From the NCBI GenBank assembly GCA_917880885.1, contig OU862933.1, forward strand, positions 13,173,679-13,237,678: a DNA stretch of 64,000 nucleotides, read 5' to 3'. Position 1 is the stretch's first letter, and each line of letters starts with the position of its first letter. Shown piece by piece: positions 22,001 to 31,300 of this stretch. The notes beneath the pieces are model-generated. The model had not been told where the DNA came from. It saw nothing but the letters and a program-made list of their open reading frames with translations, and ran no database searches. The position numbers and the translations under genes were made by a program. Source of the stretch: Limnephilus marmoratus. Taxonomy: Eukaryota; Arthropoda; Insecta; Trichoptera; Limnephilidae.

Positions 22001-25000
22001 CCTACACGGATTAGAAGGGATGATGCCCAAACTCTAACTGATTGGTTTGCTTACCATAACCCATTTTCTAAAACAAACGTGATTATGTCTATAAGCAGTA
22101 GCACGATGAAAAGAATGGGAAAAGATGGTGAAATTTGCTACGTCTAAAGTTATCAACCAGACCCTTGGAAACATACATTTATAACGATTGGGGATGCGAT
22201 AGTTTTTCTTGCGACGGTGACCAGCAGCATAAAAAATCAGGGTGTGACTGTGACAATAGATCCATTAATGCTATTCCATCGTATGTATTGCCAAAAAGTG
22301 TGAAATTGAACTTAAAGAATATTTATAGTAGTGGTATTCGAGGATACCCAGATTCGGTTGAAAAGAAGAGCACTTAGGAAAAGTTTCTGGGAAATGAGAA
22401 GAACAATTCCCGTTTTATTTCCCTACTCAGAGCCTCATTTGATCGATCGCAAATAACGAAAGTACAAGCTGAAGAGGATGCTGATGTTCACATAATAACC
22501 ACAGCAAACTTATCATCTCAACATCACGCATTGGTCAGGATATCGACCTGTTGGTAGTTGGTACTCCTCACTGCTTTCTCACCTCCAAACGTATATTACC
22601 AAAAAGTTGGCCAAGTTTTTTTACACCTAACGCGTTGTACTCCAACAAAGGTTTTAAACCCATTGAAATAGTTGAAAACATTTTATTCATTCATGCCATA
22701 AGTGGCTGCGACACAACTGGTGCTCCGTTCGGTCAAGGTATATACAAATTTTGTAATATTCTTCTCAAGAACCACTCAGAGAATAAAACTTATTCGTTTA
22801 TTTCAAGATCCAAAAGCAAAGAAGAAGCAATTACTTTGGCTGCCGAAAAATTCTTTGCACTTGTGTATGGCGGCAATTAGAGATCAAATTTGGAAAATTT
22901 AAGTTACATTATCAAGGAGTAGGAGTGAAAAAGAACAAATTCAATTTATCTAGGCTACCAGCCACCAAAGATGCAGTCCACCAACATGCTTCAAGAACAT
23001 ACTTCAAAGTGCAGACTGGGCTTGGTCACCATAAAGATCTAACTGAATGGGGGTGGAAGAAGGACACTGTGTGAGAATACTGTGGAAGCCTTCGTTCATG
23101 ATGATGACGAGAAATTTGGTGACACAGTCGCCACAAATTCGGCTGATGTGACATAGGAAGACTATATTGAAGCTGTTCGGGGCAGTAAAAAACTAAAGTC
23201 AATAGTTATAAATTTTAAGAAAATACAATTTTTTACCACATCTATGTACCTGAATTAATAATTTTATTTATATGTCTTGATTACATTGATGGTTAATGTT
23301 ACTGTTATGGGCTCTACACACGACACTGCATGTTGGCCAGCAGGCAGTGACTGCAAAGAGCGTCTCGTTTGTGTTAAAGGGCCGCTAGAACGAGTCAGCG
23401 CTAGTTCGCTCAACTCCACGTTCTTTGCAGTCACTGCCGCAGTCACTAGAAATTGGATGGTGTGGAGACCCGTTTATGTATGTTACATGTTATTTAAACA
23501 ATAATTGTTAAAAAAAAAAATAATCAAGGTATGCCTAAATTAAAACACTATTCTTTTGCTTCAATTTTTGACCTAATTTTGGTATTAGAACCTAGATACC
23601 TAATTGCGATAAAAACATATAGCTTTACGTCTTTTAAGATATTTTATTCTCTATAACATTGATATCAGTAATTTTTTCACAAAATTGTACTGGAAAAGAG
23701 ATATGCACAAAAAACCGAACCAAGTCGAGCAATTTACCTGTTTTTGTAAATTTATATACATTTTTACGACAGCATATCTCGATATTTATTATAGATAGAA
23801 GAAAATTCTTTAAATAAAAATTGTAGGTAATTTAAGGTTCTACTAAACTTGTAAAGCCAATTTAGCAAAAATTTTTGTTGAAAATAAGATATTTGAGAAA
23901 AACTAGATTTTGGCTCGATTTCGGCTGGTTTTTTCAAAATGGCGGCGAAAGCTCAAGTGACCCACGGTCGAAAACTCAGATTTTACATCACAAGATGAGT
24001 GAATAAAACATATAAAAAAATTGGGACTACCGGAATAATTCCGATCGCGGATCGCTAATTGCACTGGCCTACAGGCCCTCGGCGACCCTCTATCTTGCCT
24101 TTCAATACTAAATGGAGCAAGTGTTACTTCTCCCCTCGAAGTATATGACCCAGACATGAAATTTTCCTGATTTTTATTAATGAAAGCAGTTCTCTATCTG
24201 CTCTAGCCCGCCTGAGAATTTCTGTGTTGGTGATCATATTAAGCATTCTCCGGTGAAGCCACATTTCAAAAGCCTCTAACCTGTTCATGGTATTTACTTT
24301 CAGGGTCCATGTTTCACATCCATAGAGCAAGACCGACCACACATAACATTTTAGCATTCTCTGCCTTAGTTTTAAGCTGATATTGTCATTGCAGAAGAGG
24401 GATTTCATTTTAATGAACGCAGTTCTTGCTGCTTCAATTCTGCATCTAACCTCTACATCTGGGTCAAGAGTCTCCGTGAGAATACTGCCGAGGTATCTTA
24501 ATCTTTCCACCTTTTTGACATTGCACTGAATCACTGATTCAGAGTGATCTAGTTGTCCAAATGTCATCCATTTAGTTTTATTGACGTTGATTATTAGGCC
24601 CAGTTGCTCACCAGCATTATTAACAAGATTTAATAGGTCTTTGAGGTCATCGATACAGTCGGCTAGTAATATAGTATCATCTACGTATCTTATGTTATTA
24701 ATGACTCAGTGATCTTCAGACCCTTCTCAGTATTACTGAGGGCTCTTTTAAAGATATATTTGGAATAGAGATTAAGATTTTTTTTAGTCCCATTAAATTA
24801 ATCCAAGCCGTACTCCGTAGGTTCTTACTTCCGCATACTATCACAAGTATTCATAAAACCAAACAACTTGGTCTCTGGAGCGAAAGCTAATAGTAAATGA
24901 TCGATTCTACTTCGGAAGTGCTAATTTTTTTAACGCGCGTGAGACCGCACATCGGCTACCATTCATTTCGAACCCACCTTGCTTCCCCACTCCCCTCCGC

Positions 25001-26398
25001 CTACATGAAATCAGAGGCGGACCCTATCTCTGTCTCATTAGCTTATCATTGTACTGCAACCCACTGTTGTATAGTAGCTAGGGGCGGCGAGCGGAAATCC
25101 ATATGTGGCCAGACTTGTTGCACTGGTGTGACGAGTTGCATAATATAAAGACAACTACACCGATCGAAATATGAACATATTCTTGGGTAATAATTAAATT
25201 GGAGTAACTTTATGACAATTCATAAAATGTTAACATTTAAATTCAATTTTTACTAACAGCCTCCCCTGCCTCGTAGCATGAACTACCACTGCGTAGAATA
25301 TATAGGAAAAAGAATAGAAAATCTTAGAAATCAATCATTTGCAAACCTGCTGATTCTAAAGCATAATCGCTTCTAGCTGTTTTGTCTGCATCATATTCTC
25401 CAATCTCTCTTTTCACAACATCTCTGATGTTCTCTGCTGATCTTAACAATGCAATCAAATCAGAATTTTCCAATTCCATTTCACTTCTGTACTGCAACGT
25501 TTGATTTTGTGTAAAGTGCGTCAACTTTGCTAGGATCATCGCAATGTCTTGTATTTGCTCGTCACTTTTACGCTGAGCGTCATTTGTATGTTTTAAATTA
25601 TACTGAAAGAGTTAAACAGAAAACAATTAAATTCTTATTCTCTTATTACCTCTTATTTTGTTAAGCGGTCCAAAGCGTCAGGTTCCCACCCAGGTATCAC
25701 GGATTCGATCCTCTATTAGGTAAGTCCTCCCGCTTATTGTGATGACAATAGGAGGAATTCAAATTGTCAGATTATAATATAAATATGATTGTTTCTCTTT
25801 CTTTTGCAACAAAGAAATTGTATTACTTACAGCAAAAGCTTCGATATCCATTTTGATTCCATGTATGTTTACCGAGAGTATATCAAGAGACCTTGCACTG
25901 TTTTTTTGGTGCTGATAAACAGTTAATATGCCAAATCCACACATAATTACTAAAGATACTTGCACAACAGGTTTGATGTAATAAACCCACCACGGGAAAG
26001 GATACCGGTGAAATAAGCAGCAGTATCGACTATGCTGAGGCATAGCATCACACGTTACATCTCCATGTACTTTTCTATTAAAGCTGATATCATTAGGCAG
26101 TAAATCTTGACTGCCAGAACAAAAAAACTCATTTTGTACTGTCAAACTGGATGAAACTTTTCTGACAAAATCTGATTCTTGGTTATCAGAATTAAGGGTG
26201 GTCAGCCTTGTTCTCTGATAGGTTTGTCGATGAGTAATGCCCTCAGATGTCCGAATGTCTACAGAATTAAATAATAATTAGTAAAATTCACTTGTCAAAT
26301 GTCTTAACTTAATTTATCGATGATAAAATAATACCTGTTTTGGCCACTTTTATCGGGGAAAAATACCTTTCTGGGGAATTGCCTGCATACGTTCTCAT
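16070..26398 (-). CDS. SUN-domain protein (SUN3/SUN5/SPAG4 type), complete, six coding exons, 411 aa
   Basis: Exons in reading order: 26398-26335, 26258-25831, 25602-25347, 20135-20050, 18435-18268, 16303-16070 (TGA 16072-16070). Every donor is GT, every acceptor AG, and phases (1,0,1,0,0) agree; the coding sum is 1236 nt. Residues 1-110 are polar (nucleoplasmic side), 112-136 are one transmembrane helix (WWVYYIKPVVQVSLVIMCGF), 139-245 suit a coiled coil, and from SDYALES (about 240) the SUN domain runs to the end, with NPGQCWAFEG, the KASH-lid region TLEHIPASISPTQEISSAPK, and NWGNPDFTCVYRLRVHG. SUN proteins are inner nuclear membrane trimers that bind KASH proteins in the perinuclear space and link nucleus to cytoskeleton. 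The short length and single membrane helix suit SUN3/SUN5/SPAG4 rather than long SUN1/SUN2/Klaroid. The fourth exon is only 86 nt and rather divergent. Introns 3-5 are loaded with transposons. Confidence 0.93.
16330..17330 (-). repeat. SINE copy split by a 0.74-kb insertion
   Basis: The pieces 16330-16466 and 17206-17330 both match the continuous SINE at 49490-49903: CGAATACCGCACAAGAGT and the GGAG/GGTGGGGAAG block in one, TCTGGTCACCAAA and AAGCCATTTCAAGCAA in the other. TATTTAT occurs at both junctions and could be a target duplication. The SINE's 3' end lies some 25 bp from the acceptor of the last SUN exon. The inserted part, about 16467-17205, has no recognisable content. Confidence 0.6.
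17527..18197. mobile_element. 0.67-kb MITE, copy 3 (SUN intron 5)
   Basis: Same family and orientation as copy 1 at 9790-10454: ends CAGTTTGTCAAATAAGAG and TCTTTTTTGACAGAC. It ends about 70 bp from the 5' splice site of SUN exon 5. Confidence 0.85.
18686..18743 (-). ncRNA. hammerhead-ribozyme-like motif (decayed)
   Basis: Minus strand: AATTTTATA (stem I), a decayed CUGAAGA core, possible stem II CTT/AAG, then GAAACCGGTC where ACCGGT is a self-complementary stem III followed by C17, and TATAAAAATT closing stem I. The core U/C positions are mutated, so activity is unlikely. Confidence 0.35.
18812..19595 (-). mobile_element. non-LTR RT C-terminal fragment inside the inverted element
   Basis: One minus-strand frame, uninterrupted from the right arm to the stop at 18812, reads NKLDFNTKKCVTMSF, VKDLGVVFDPELTF, then SKLEYASDVWTPYH and QIQKKFLRYVY, the palm-to-thumb end of a Jockey/CR1-like reverse transcriptase. 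The YADD site is missing because the left part is cut off by the arm. The 3' untranslated end (GAGTCACTTGCCTAAATGCT in inverse) recurs at 35375-35490. Confidence 0.8.
19596..19652 (+). ncRNA. hammerhead-ribozyme-like motif (decayed)
   Basis: Plus-strand partner of 18686-18743. Here stem II GCTT/AAGC is intact, stem III is the palindrome ACCGGT, and stem I is AATTTTATA with TATAAAAATT. The core reads CCCGAAGA instead of CCUGAAGA. Confidence 0.35.
20483..20602. promoter_or_regulatory. heat-shock-element-like array (alternating TTC/GAA pentamers)
   Basis: The 5-bp phase is kept for about 24 units. Clean units at 20533-20562 are aTTCc gGAAc aTTCt gGAAt gTTCc gGAAc; others at 20488-20507 (aGAAt tTTCt aGAAc aTTCg) and 20568-20602 are in the same phase with some decayed units. 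Heat-shock factor binds inverted nGAAn pentamers, three or more forming a functional element. It lies in SUN intron 3, about 350 bp from exon 4, with no obvious promoter beside it. It could instead be a satellite-like 20-bp repeat that happens to match. Confidence 0.5.
20953..24073 (+). mobile_element. 3.1-kb DNA transposon with terminal inverted repeats of about 450 bp
   Basis: Left arm 20953-21415 and right arm 23625-24073 are inverse copies. The ends read CAGTGCAATTAGCG and the inverse; both arms then share ATCGGAATTATTCCGGTAGT, TTCGCCGCCATTTTGAAAAA and CAGCCGAAATCGAGCC. It cuts cleanly into a LINE coding region. The flanks GTAGG/CCTAC are palindromic, so I cannot define the target duplication. 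It carries the gene remnant at 21930-23160. Superfamily not recognised. Confidence 0.8.
21930..23160 (+). pseudogene. degenerate transposon-associated gene of the HAxSGCDTT family
   Basis: Plus-strand frames in succession read TSEQHVDMRPTRIRRDD with LTDWFAYHNPFS (about 21965-22080), DIDLLVVGTPHCF (22535-22575), FIHAISGCDTTGAPFGQG (22680-22735), and LPATKDAVHQHASRTYFKVQ then TEWGWKKDT (22940-23070). This motif order is that of a protein family repeated in many invertebrate genomes, with a SEQHVD region, a DTDLLVL-like acidic motif and HAFSGCDTTS. Its acidic motifs recall PIN/FEN-type nucleases, which is inference. Several frame changes and stops break it. Confidence 0.65.
25640..25760 (+). repeat. 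tRNA-derived SINE, copy 2 (SUN intron 2)
   Basis: GGTTCCCACCCAGGTATCAC, TTCGATCCTC and GGTAAGTCCTCC align with the head at 6225-6310. It fills most of the 228-bp intron. Confidence 0.5.
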
Positions 26399-28399
26399 TA
26401 TTTAAATATTGTGAAAAACATTATCTCAATAACTACAGCAGCAAATTGACGTAAATTTATTTTTACAAAACATTCATTTTGAATTCTTTATTCAAAACCG
26501 CTAAACGCAAAGTTAAAGTTGCCAGCCTCAATATTAAAAAATACCTTAAAATAATCCAATACCGTACTTACACTTAAGCCTCGATGACACACGGCGAGTT
26601 ACAAGCTACTATCTACTAAGTTTTAAAAGCGGGTAAATCGGCGAGTGAGATTGTCATGATGACACACAAAACTGTCCACTCGCTCAGAAGCGTAGGAAAC
26701 TGAGGCCGCTGCTAGCGCCAGTAACAAGAATAAAGACGCCTGCGTGAACAAATTCTTCAGATGTTTGACGGTCGAAATCAGCTGTTTATCGGAAGCCATG
26801 TTGGAAACATAAATAAACCAATCACGAGCAAGCGTGTAGGCGAGTAAAGTTGATGACCTTTCAACTTTTTTCGTATATTGTCAACAATCTGCTAGACACG
26901 ATGACACTGGGCGAGTTTACTAGCAGATAGTGAATTTCCCAGAGAGTAGTTTGTAAACTAGCCGTGTGTCATCGAGGCTTTACTCACAGCATAGAAGTTT
27001 CACAGGGGTACATTTATATTTATGTTATAGTCAATCCGCGAAGCTCCGGCGCTCCTAGGTTTGACTAGTCAATCCTCAGGTCTGACTTGAAGTCTTTGGC
27101 CCGAAGGCTTTGGTCAAACCTAGGATAAACCAGTCATTCCGCGAAGAGACTGCATATCGACCTTGGACTATGATATTTATATTCATGAATCAACTATTTG
27201 TATAAATATGTCTGTGGTGCGAGGGCGGTGTTGATTGGATTTTTACACATATTACATATTTTACAAATATTTATTCCAAGGTCGATGAAATTTTGCACCT
27301 TCCAAACAAGAGAAAGGTCACAATCAATTTTAAAAAACTCTGTTCAAATCCCGTACAATGCCGGGTACTAATAATGCTTCAGTTTGACTGCTGGCCAGAG
27401 AATTTTTTTAATCACGATTTCAATACAAAAATAACCGATTCCTAAGAAGAAACTCTTATTCCCATTTTTCGTTGATAACTTTTGTTTAAAAAAGAAGCTA
27501 GATAATCTGAACAAAAAACTAGCCAGAAGCTAAACCCTTGGTATTTACAATCGAATTCACGGAAGACCACTTAAACATGTGCAATATTGAATCCCCAGTA
27601 ATTTTGCCAGCAGAGGAACATGGCGGTGATACAAGGGCATGGGCGTAGCCAGGTTTTGATTTAGGATGGGGAAAAAATAAAAAAATCTAGAGTAGGTACC
27701 GAAGCTTCTATAATATATATATTCATGCTTTGGGCTCTGTGAACACAAATAATATGAACGGAAGAAGGAAAAACCATGCTATGAAGAGCTGTAAATTTTG
27801 AAAACGTGACCCGGTCGACAATCCCAAAGGTCATGCATCGGCCAGCCAGTGTGTGGCAAACGACCCACCGTGCCTACGCCCATGCATAAGGGGCTTAAAT
27901 TTGTGGAAAAATTAGTGCAACAAATTCCCAGTAAATTCGCCAGCAGAGATGAATACGGCAGACGTCTTGGTCTTGAATGTTGAGTGTGGTCATAAATATA
28001 CAAACCACCCACAGTGTGGTCATAAATGAACTGAGTAAATAATGGTGTTGAGGAACTGGCTATTTTTGTGTTGAAATTTAGTTCGTTTTCGGGTGTCATC
28101 AGTGTCATCACTGTCATCTAGCTTTACTTTAAAAATCGAGTTGGCAACACTGTGTGGTGTGTGTTTTCGGTATATTTTGACATATCCTCGAACGGCGCAC
28201 GAGCATGTCATGTTTTTAAATTAAACCAGGATTTAAACAAACATTAGGCCTGTTTATCGGTGAAATTCTGCAAGTATACCAATATCTTTGAAATACGTGC
28301 AACAGAAAACTGTCGATGTCTTGAGTTTGCGGCTCCAACTAACCCGGGAAATTGTTGCAAAATAAACATTGCCCGATTCGGAATTCGGGTACTCTCGAC
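26399..28399. promoter_or_regulatory. shared 5' region between the divergent SUN and BRAT1-like genes
   Basis: The two start codons are 2.0 kb apart and point away from each other, so both promoters should lie here. I see no TATA box or initiator that I would trust. The interval also holds a Harbinger-type MITE, a hairpin around CCTAGGTTTGAC (27053-27125), and decayed repeats at 27590-27980. Confidence 0.4.
26577..26979. mobile_element. PIF/Harbinger-type MITE (403 bp)
   Basis: TTA on both sides (26574-26576 and 26980-26982) and terminal inverted repeats AGCCTCGATGACACACGGC and its inverse. TTA target duplication and ACACGGCGAGT-type ends are typical of PIF/Harbinger. Confidence 0.8.
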
Positions 28400-31300
28400 A
28401 TGGAGAACTTTGTTCTTAATGACAAACTGAAAGATGTTTTTACAAAGATATCCGAGCCTGGATACAATCCTAGCAGCAACTTTTGCTTTGAAACTCTGCT
28501 GACTCATTTATCAACAGATAAACTAGCAGGTAACCAAACCATTTTTACTATATTTGTATCCTCTCCCACAGTAACTAAATACATAATTATGCACTATATC
28601 TTTCCTTTTAGTAAGTAATAAGTTCATTTTTTACTATTCTAACAAAAAGATGTATCTTAATTTATTTTTTATCCAGATTGCCCAATATTTTTTGATCAGC
28701 CAATTAAAATCATTTTTAATAAAAAATTAATCAGCAATATTTATTTTGGGTATACTTTTGGGATGACCGGACACACTAAATACGAATGTTTTTTTGGAAA
28801 GAAAACCTTTTGGACACCTTAATCACTATAAAAGACAACTATTTTAATTTGGAGCAATGGAAAAACACTGCTGTCAAAATATCAATTCAAAATGCCATAG
28901 AATACAGATATACATTATTGCAAATGGTTCTTATCCCATACGACAATAGCAATTTTTCATTTTATGTAATTGAAATTTTAAATGCAGATTTTCCGTCGCC
29001 CCGAATGCAAATAGTTGTCTTTTATAGTAATTAAGGTAAATTAATAGATTTCTCTAAAAAATATTTATATTAAACCTTTCCATTCCAATGTCGAGTGTCA
29101 CTCAACTATGATTTTGTTCCACCAGCTCCAATGTGGAGTGACACTCGACATGGTGTAATGGATTGTCTATGACAGCTGTCACGAACGGTCGTTTTTTGAG
29201 TGTCTCTTCACCACATAAATCAAACCAAATCAAACATATTAGTTAATTTAACCCATTTAGTGCTTAAATTATTTTGTAATTTAGTTTGTGTAACTGTATC
29301 TGTGTTAATCCTTAAATATTGTGTTGTTTTTATCTGTTTGTCGGTAAGTTTTGTTAAATATTTGTTGTAGGTAGGTTTAAAAATATTAATATAGAGATGG
29401 AACGGGCTAAACCTCCCGATCCCCCGGACGAAATCAACGATGGCTCTTTATCAGACTCCTCGGTGGGCTCAATGGAAACGGTTGCCACTGATATTCCAGA
29501 ACCCTCAGACTTCATCACAGTAACGACTAAAAAAAGGAAAAATTTAAAGCTTGTGCGAAATTCCAGCACAGATTCCGAAAAAGTACCCCACAAAATTCCT
29601 GCCCGTGATAAAAATAAAAGCTTTGTAGACAATGGTATTCTTTCGCCCAATCAGCAGACCCCTTCTATCCAGCCACTCAACTCGCCGATCACAACGCCCA
29701 CTGCTAGTCCAACTACTCCTGTCCCCAAACTGACACCAGCCCCTACACCCTCACGAATTTACAACAATTTAGACAGGCCACCATACATTACACATGTCAC
29801 TAAAATCTCAAAGGAAGGAGGTCCAACAACATTGTATGACATTGACTTTGGTCACTTTCTCCACAAAAATAAAATCAATCCTGTCTGGAATGGAGTTAAG
29901 TCGGTTGGTCGTAACCGTCTTTCCGTCGAGTTTAAGACAGCGGCTGAAGCCAATAATTTTGTTAAATCTGCGGTTGCCAAGGAAAACTCCTATAACGTAT
30001 TCATTCCTTCTTACCAGGTTACTAAACTTGGAGTCACTAAGGGGATTCCTCCACACTGGACGACAGAGGACATCTTGGAGAACATTAAGGTTCCCCAGGG
30101 TTACGGAAAGGTCATTAAAGCTCGCAGACTAAATTATCGTTTTAACACTGGAAACGCCATAGAATGGAGACCCTCTGAGTCTGTTGTCCTCACATTCGAC
30201 TCCAAAGATCTCCCTCAAAATGTCACCATGTTCCACGTCTCCCTACCAGTGGATCTCTACGTGTTTCCAACTGTGCAGTGCTACAAGTGCTGTAGGTTTG
30301 GACATACGAAGACCCTCTGCAGATCAGAACCTCGGTGCTATAAGTGCACTTCGTCTCATAGTGGCGATAGCTGTAATACAACGGAGGAAAATTATAAGTG
30401 CTTAAACTGCTCAGGAAACCACTTGTCGACCAGCAAAATTTGCCCCGAAATGTCAAGGCAGCGCAACATCAAACATACAATGGCTGTAAAGAACATTTCG
30501 TATGCGGAAGCATCCAAAATGTTCAATAAGGCTGTCATTTCTTATGCTGAAACTGCATCCAAAAATATGTCCTCCCCTCATCAATCTTCTTCTTCACCAA
30601 CGAAGAAAACAGTTTTAAAGTTCAGTAAACCCCGAGTTTTCCCAAAAAAGAATGCCACTAGTCACGAATCCTTGTTATGGTTCCCCAATGGACAACTCCC
30701 TCCCAACTCTGATAGAACAATACTCAAGTCACCTGTTAACGCAGACCCACATAACATTAACAATCTTAATTCTACACTTATCACCTCATTTTTACACATC
30801 CTTCAGACTTTAAATAAAAACAATATACAAATACCGTCCCACGTTGCCAAACAGATTGCACAGATTATAAATACCTCTAGAAATGGCCCCTCTGATGAGG
30901 ATTCTTCAGTGGAATTGCCATAGTCTCCGAAACAAATCAGTAGACATCTTAAACACATTAAACTCACTCTCCATTGCAGTGGCTGCCGTCTCTGAGACGT
31001 GGCTTGAACCGGACTCTCATTTCAGAGTTCGAGGATTCCACTGTCTTCGTGACGACCGCCAAGATGGGAAGGGTGGCTCCGCTCTTCTCATTAAAACATC
31101 CCTACCCTTTTCCCCAGTAGATGTTAAGCCAGCCGGTTGCCCTTTTCAGGTGACGGCCGCAAAGGTTTTTGGCACTACAATCCTTTCCCTGTATATATCC
31201 CCTTCTAATAAACCATCTAAATCAATTCTTCAAGCAATGCTTTCTAAGATCGAACCTCCTTTCCTTGTTCTGGGAGACTTTAATGCTCACCACGGATTAT

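Larger units (their letters stand above)
20780..24735 (-). mobile_element. LINE (RTE-like) 3' portion, split by a long-TIR transposon
   Basis: Minus strand: YVDD near 24680-24695, then VNKTKWMTFGQLDHSES, ERLRYLGSILTETLDPDVEV, LLYGCETWTLK and ISCLGHILRGEKYRLL down to 24075. The reading resumes at 20952 with GRRQMSWLRNIREWTG and AAQDRETF to the A-rich end near 20780. The interruption at 20953-24073 is the long-TIR element. Truncated at its 5' end near 24735. Confidence 0.8.

Noticed and set aside
28786..29034. 82-codon plus-strand frame after BRAT1 exon 1
   Set aside because: It lies within the inverted-repeat MITE and does not continue the exon; the GTAACC donor at 28530 and the acceptor at 38145 fit phase and protein family better.
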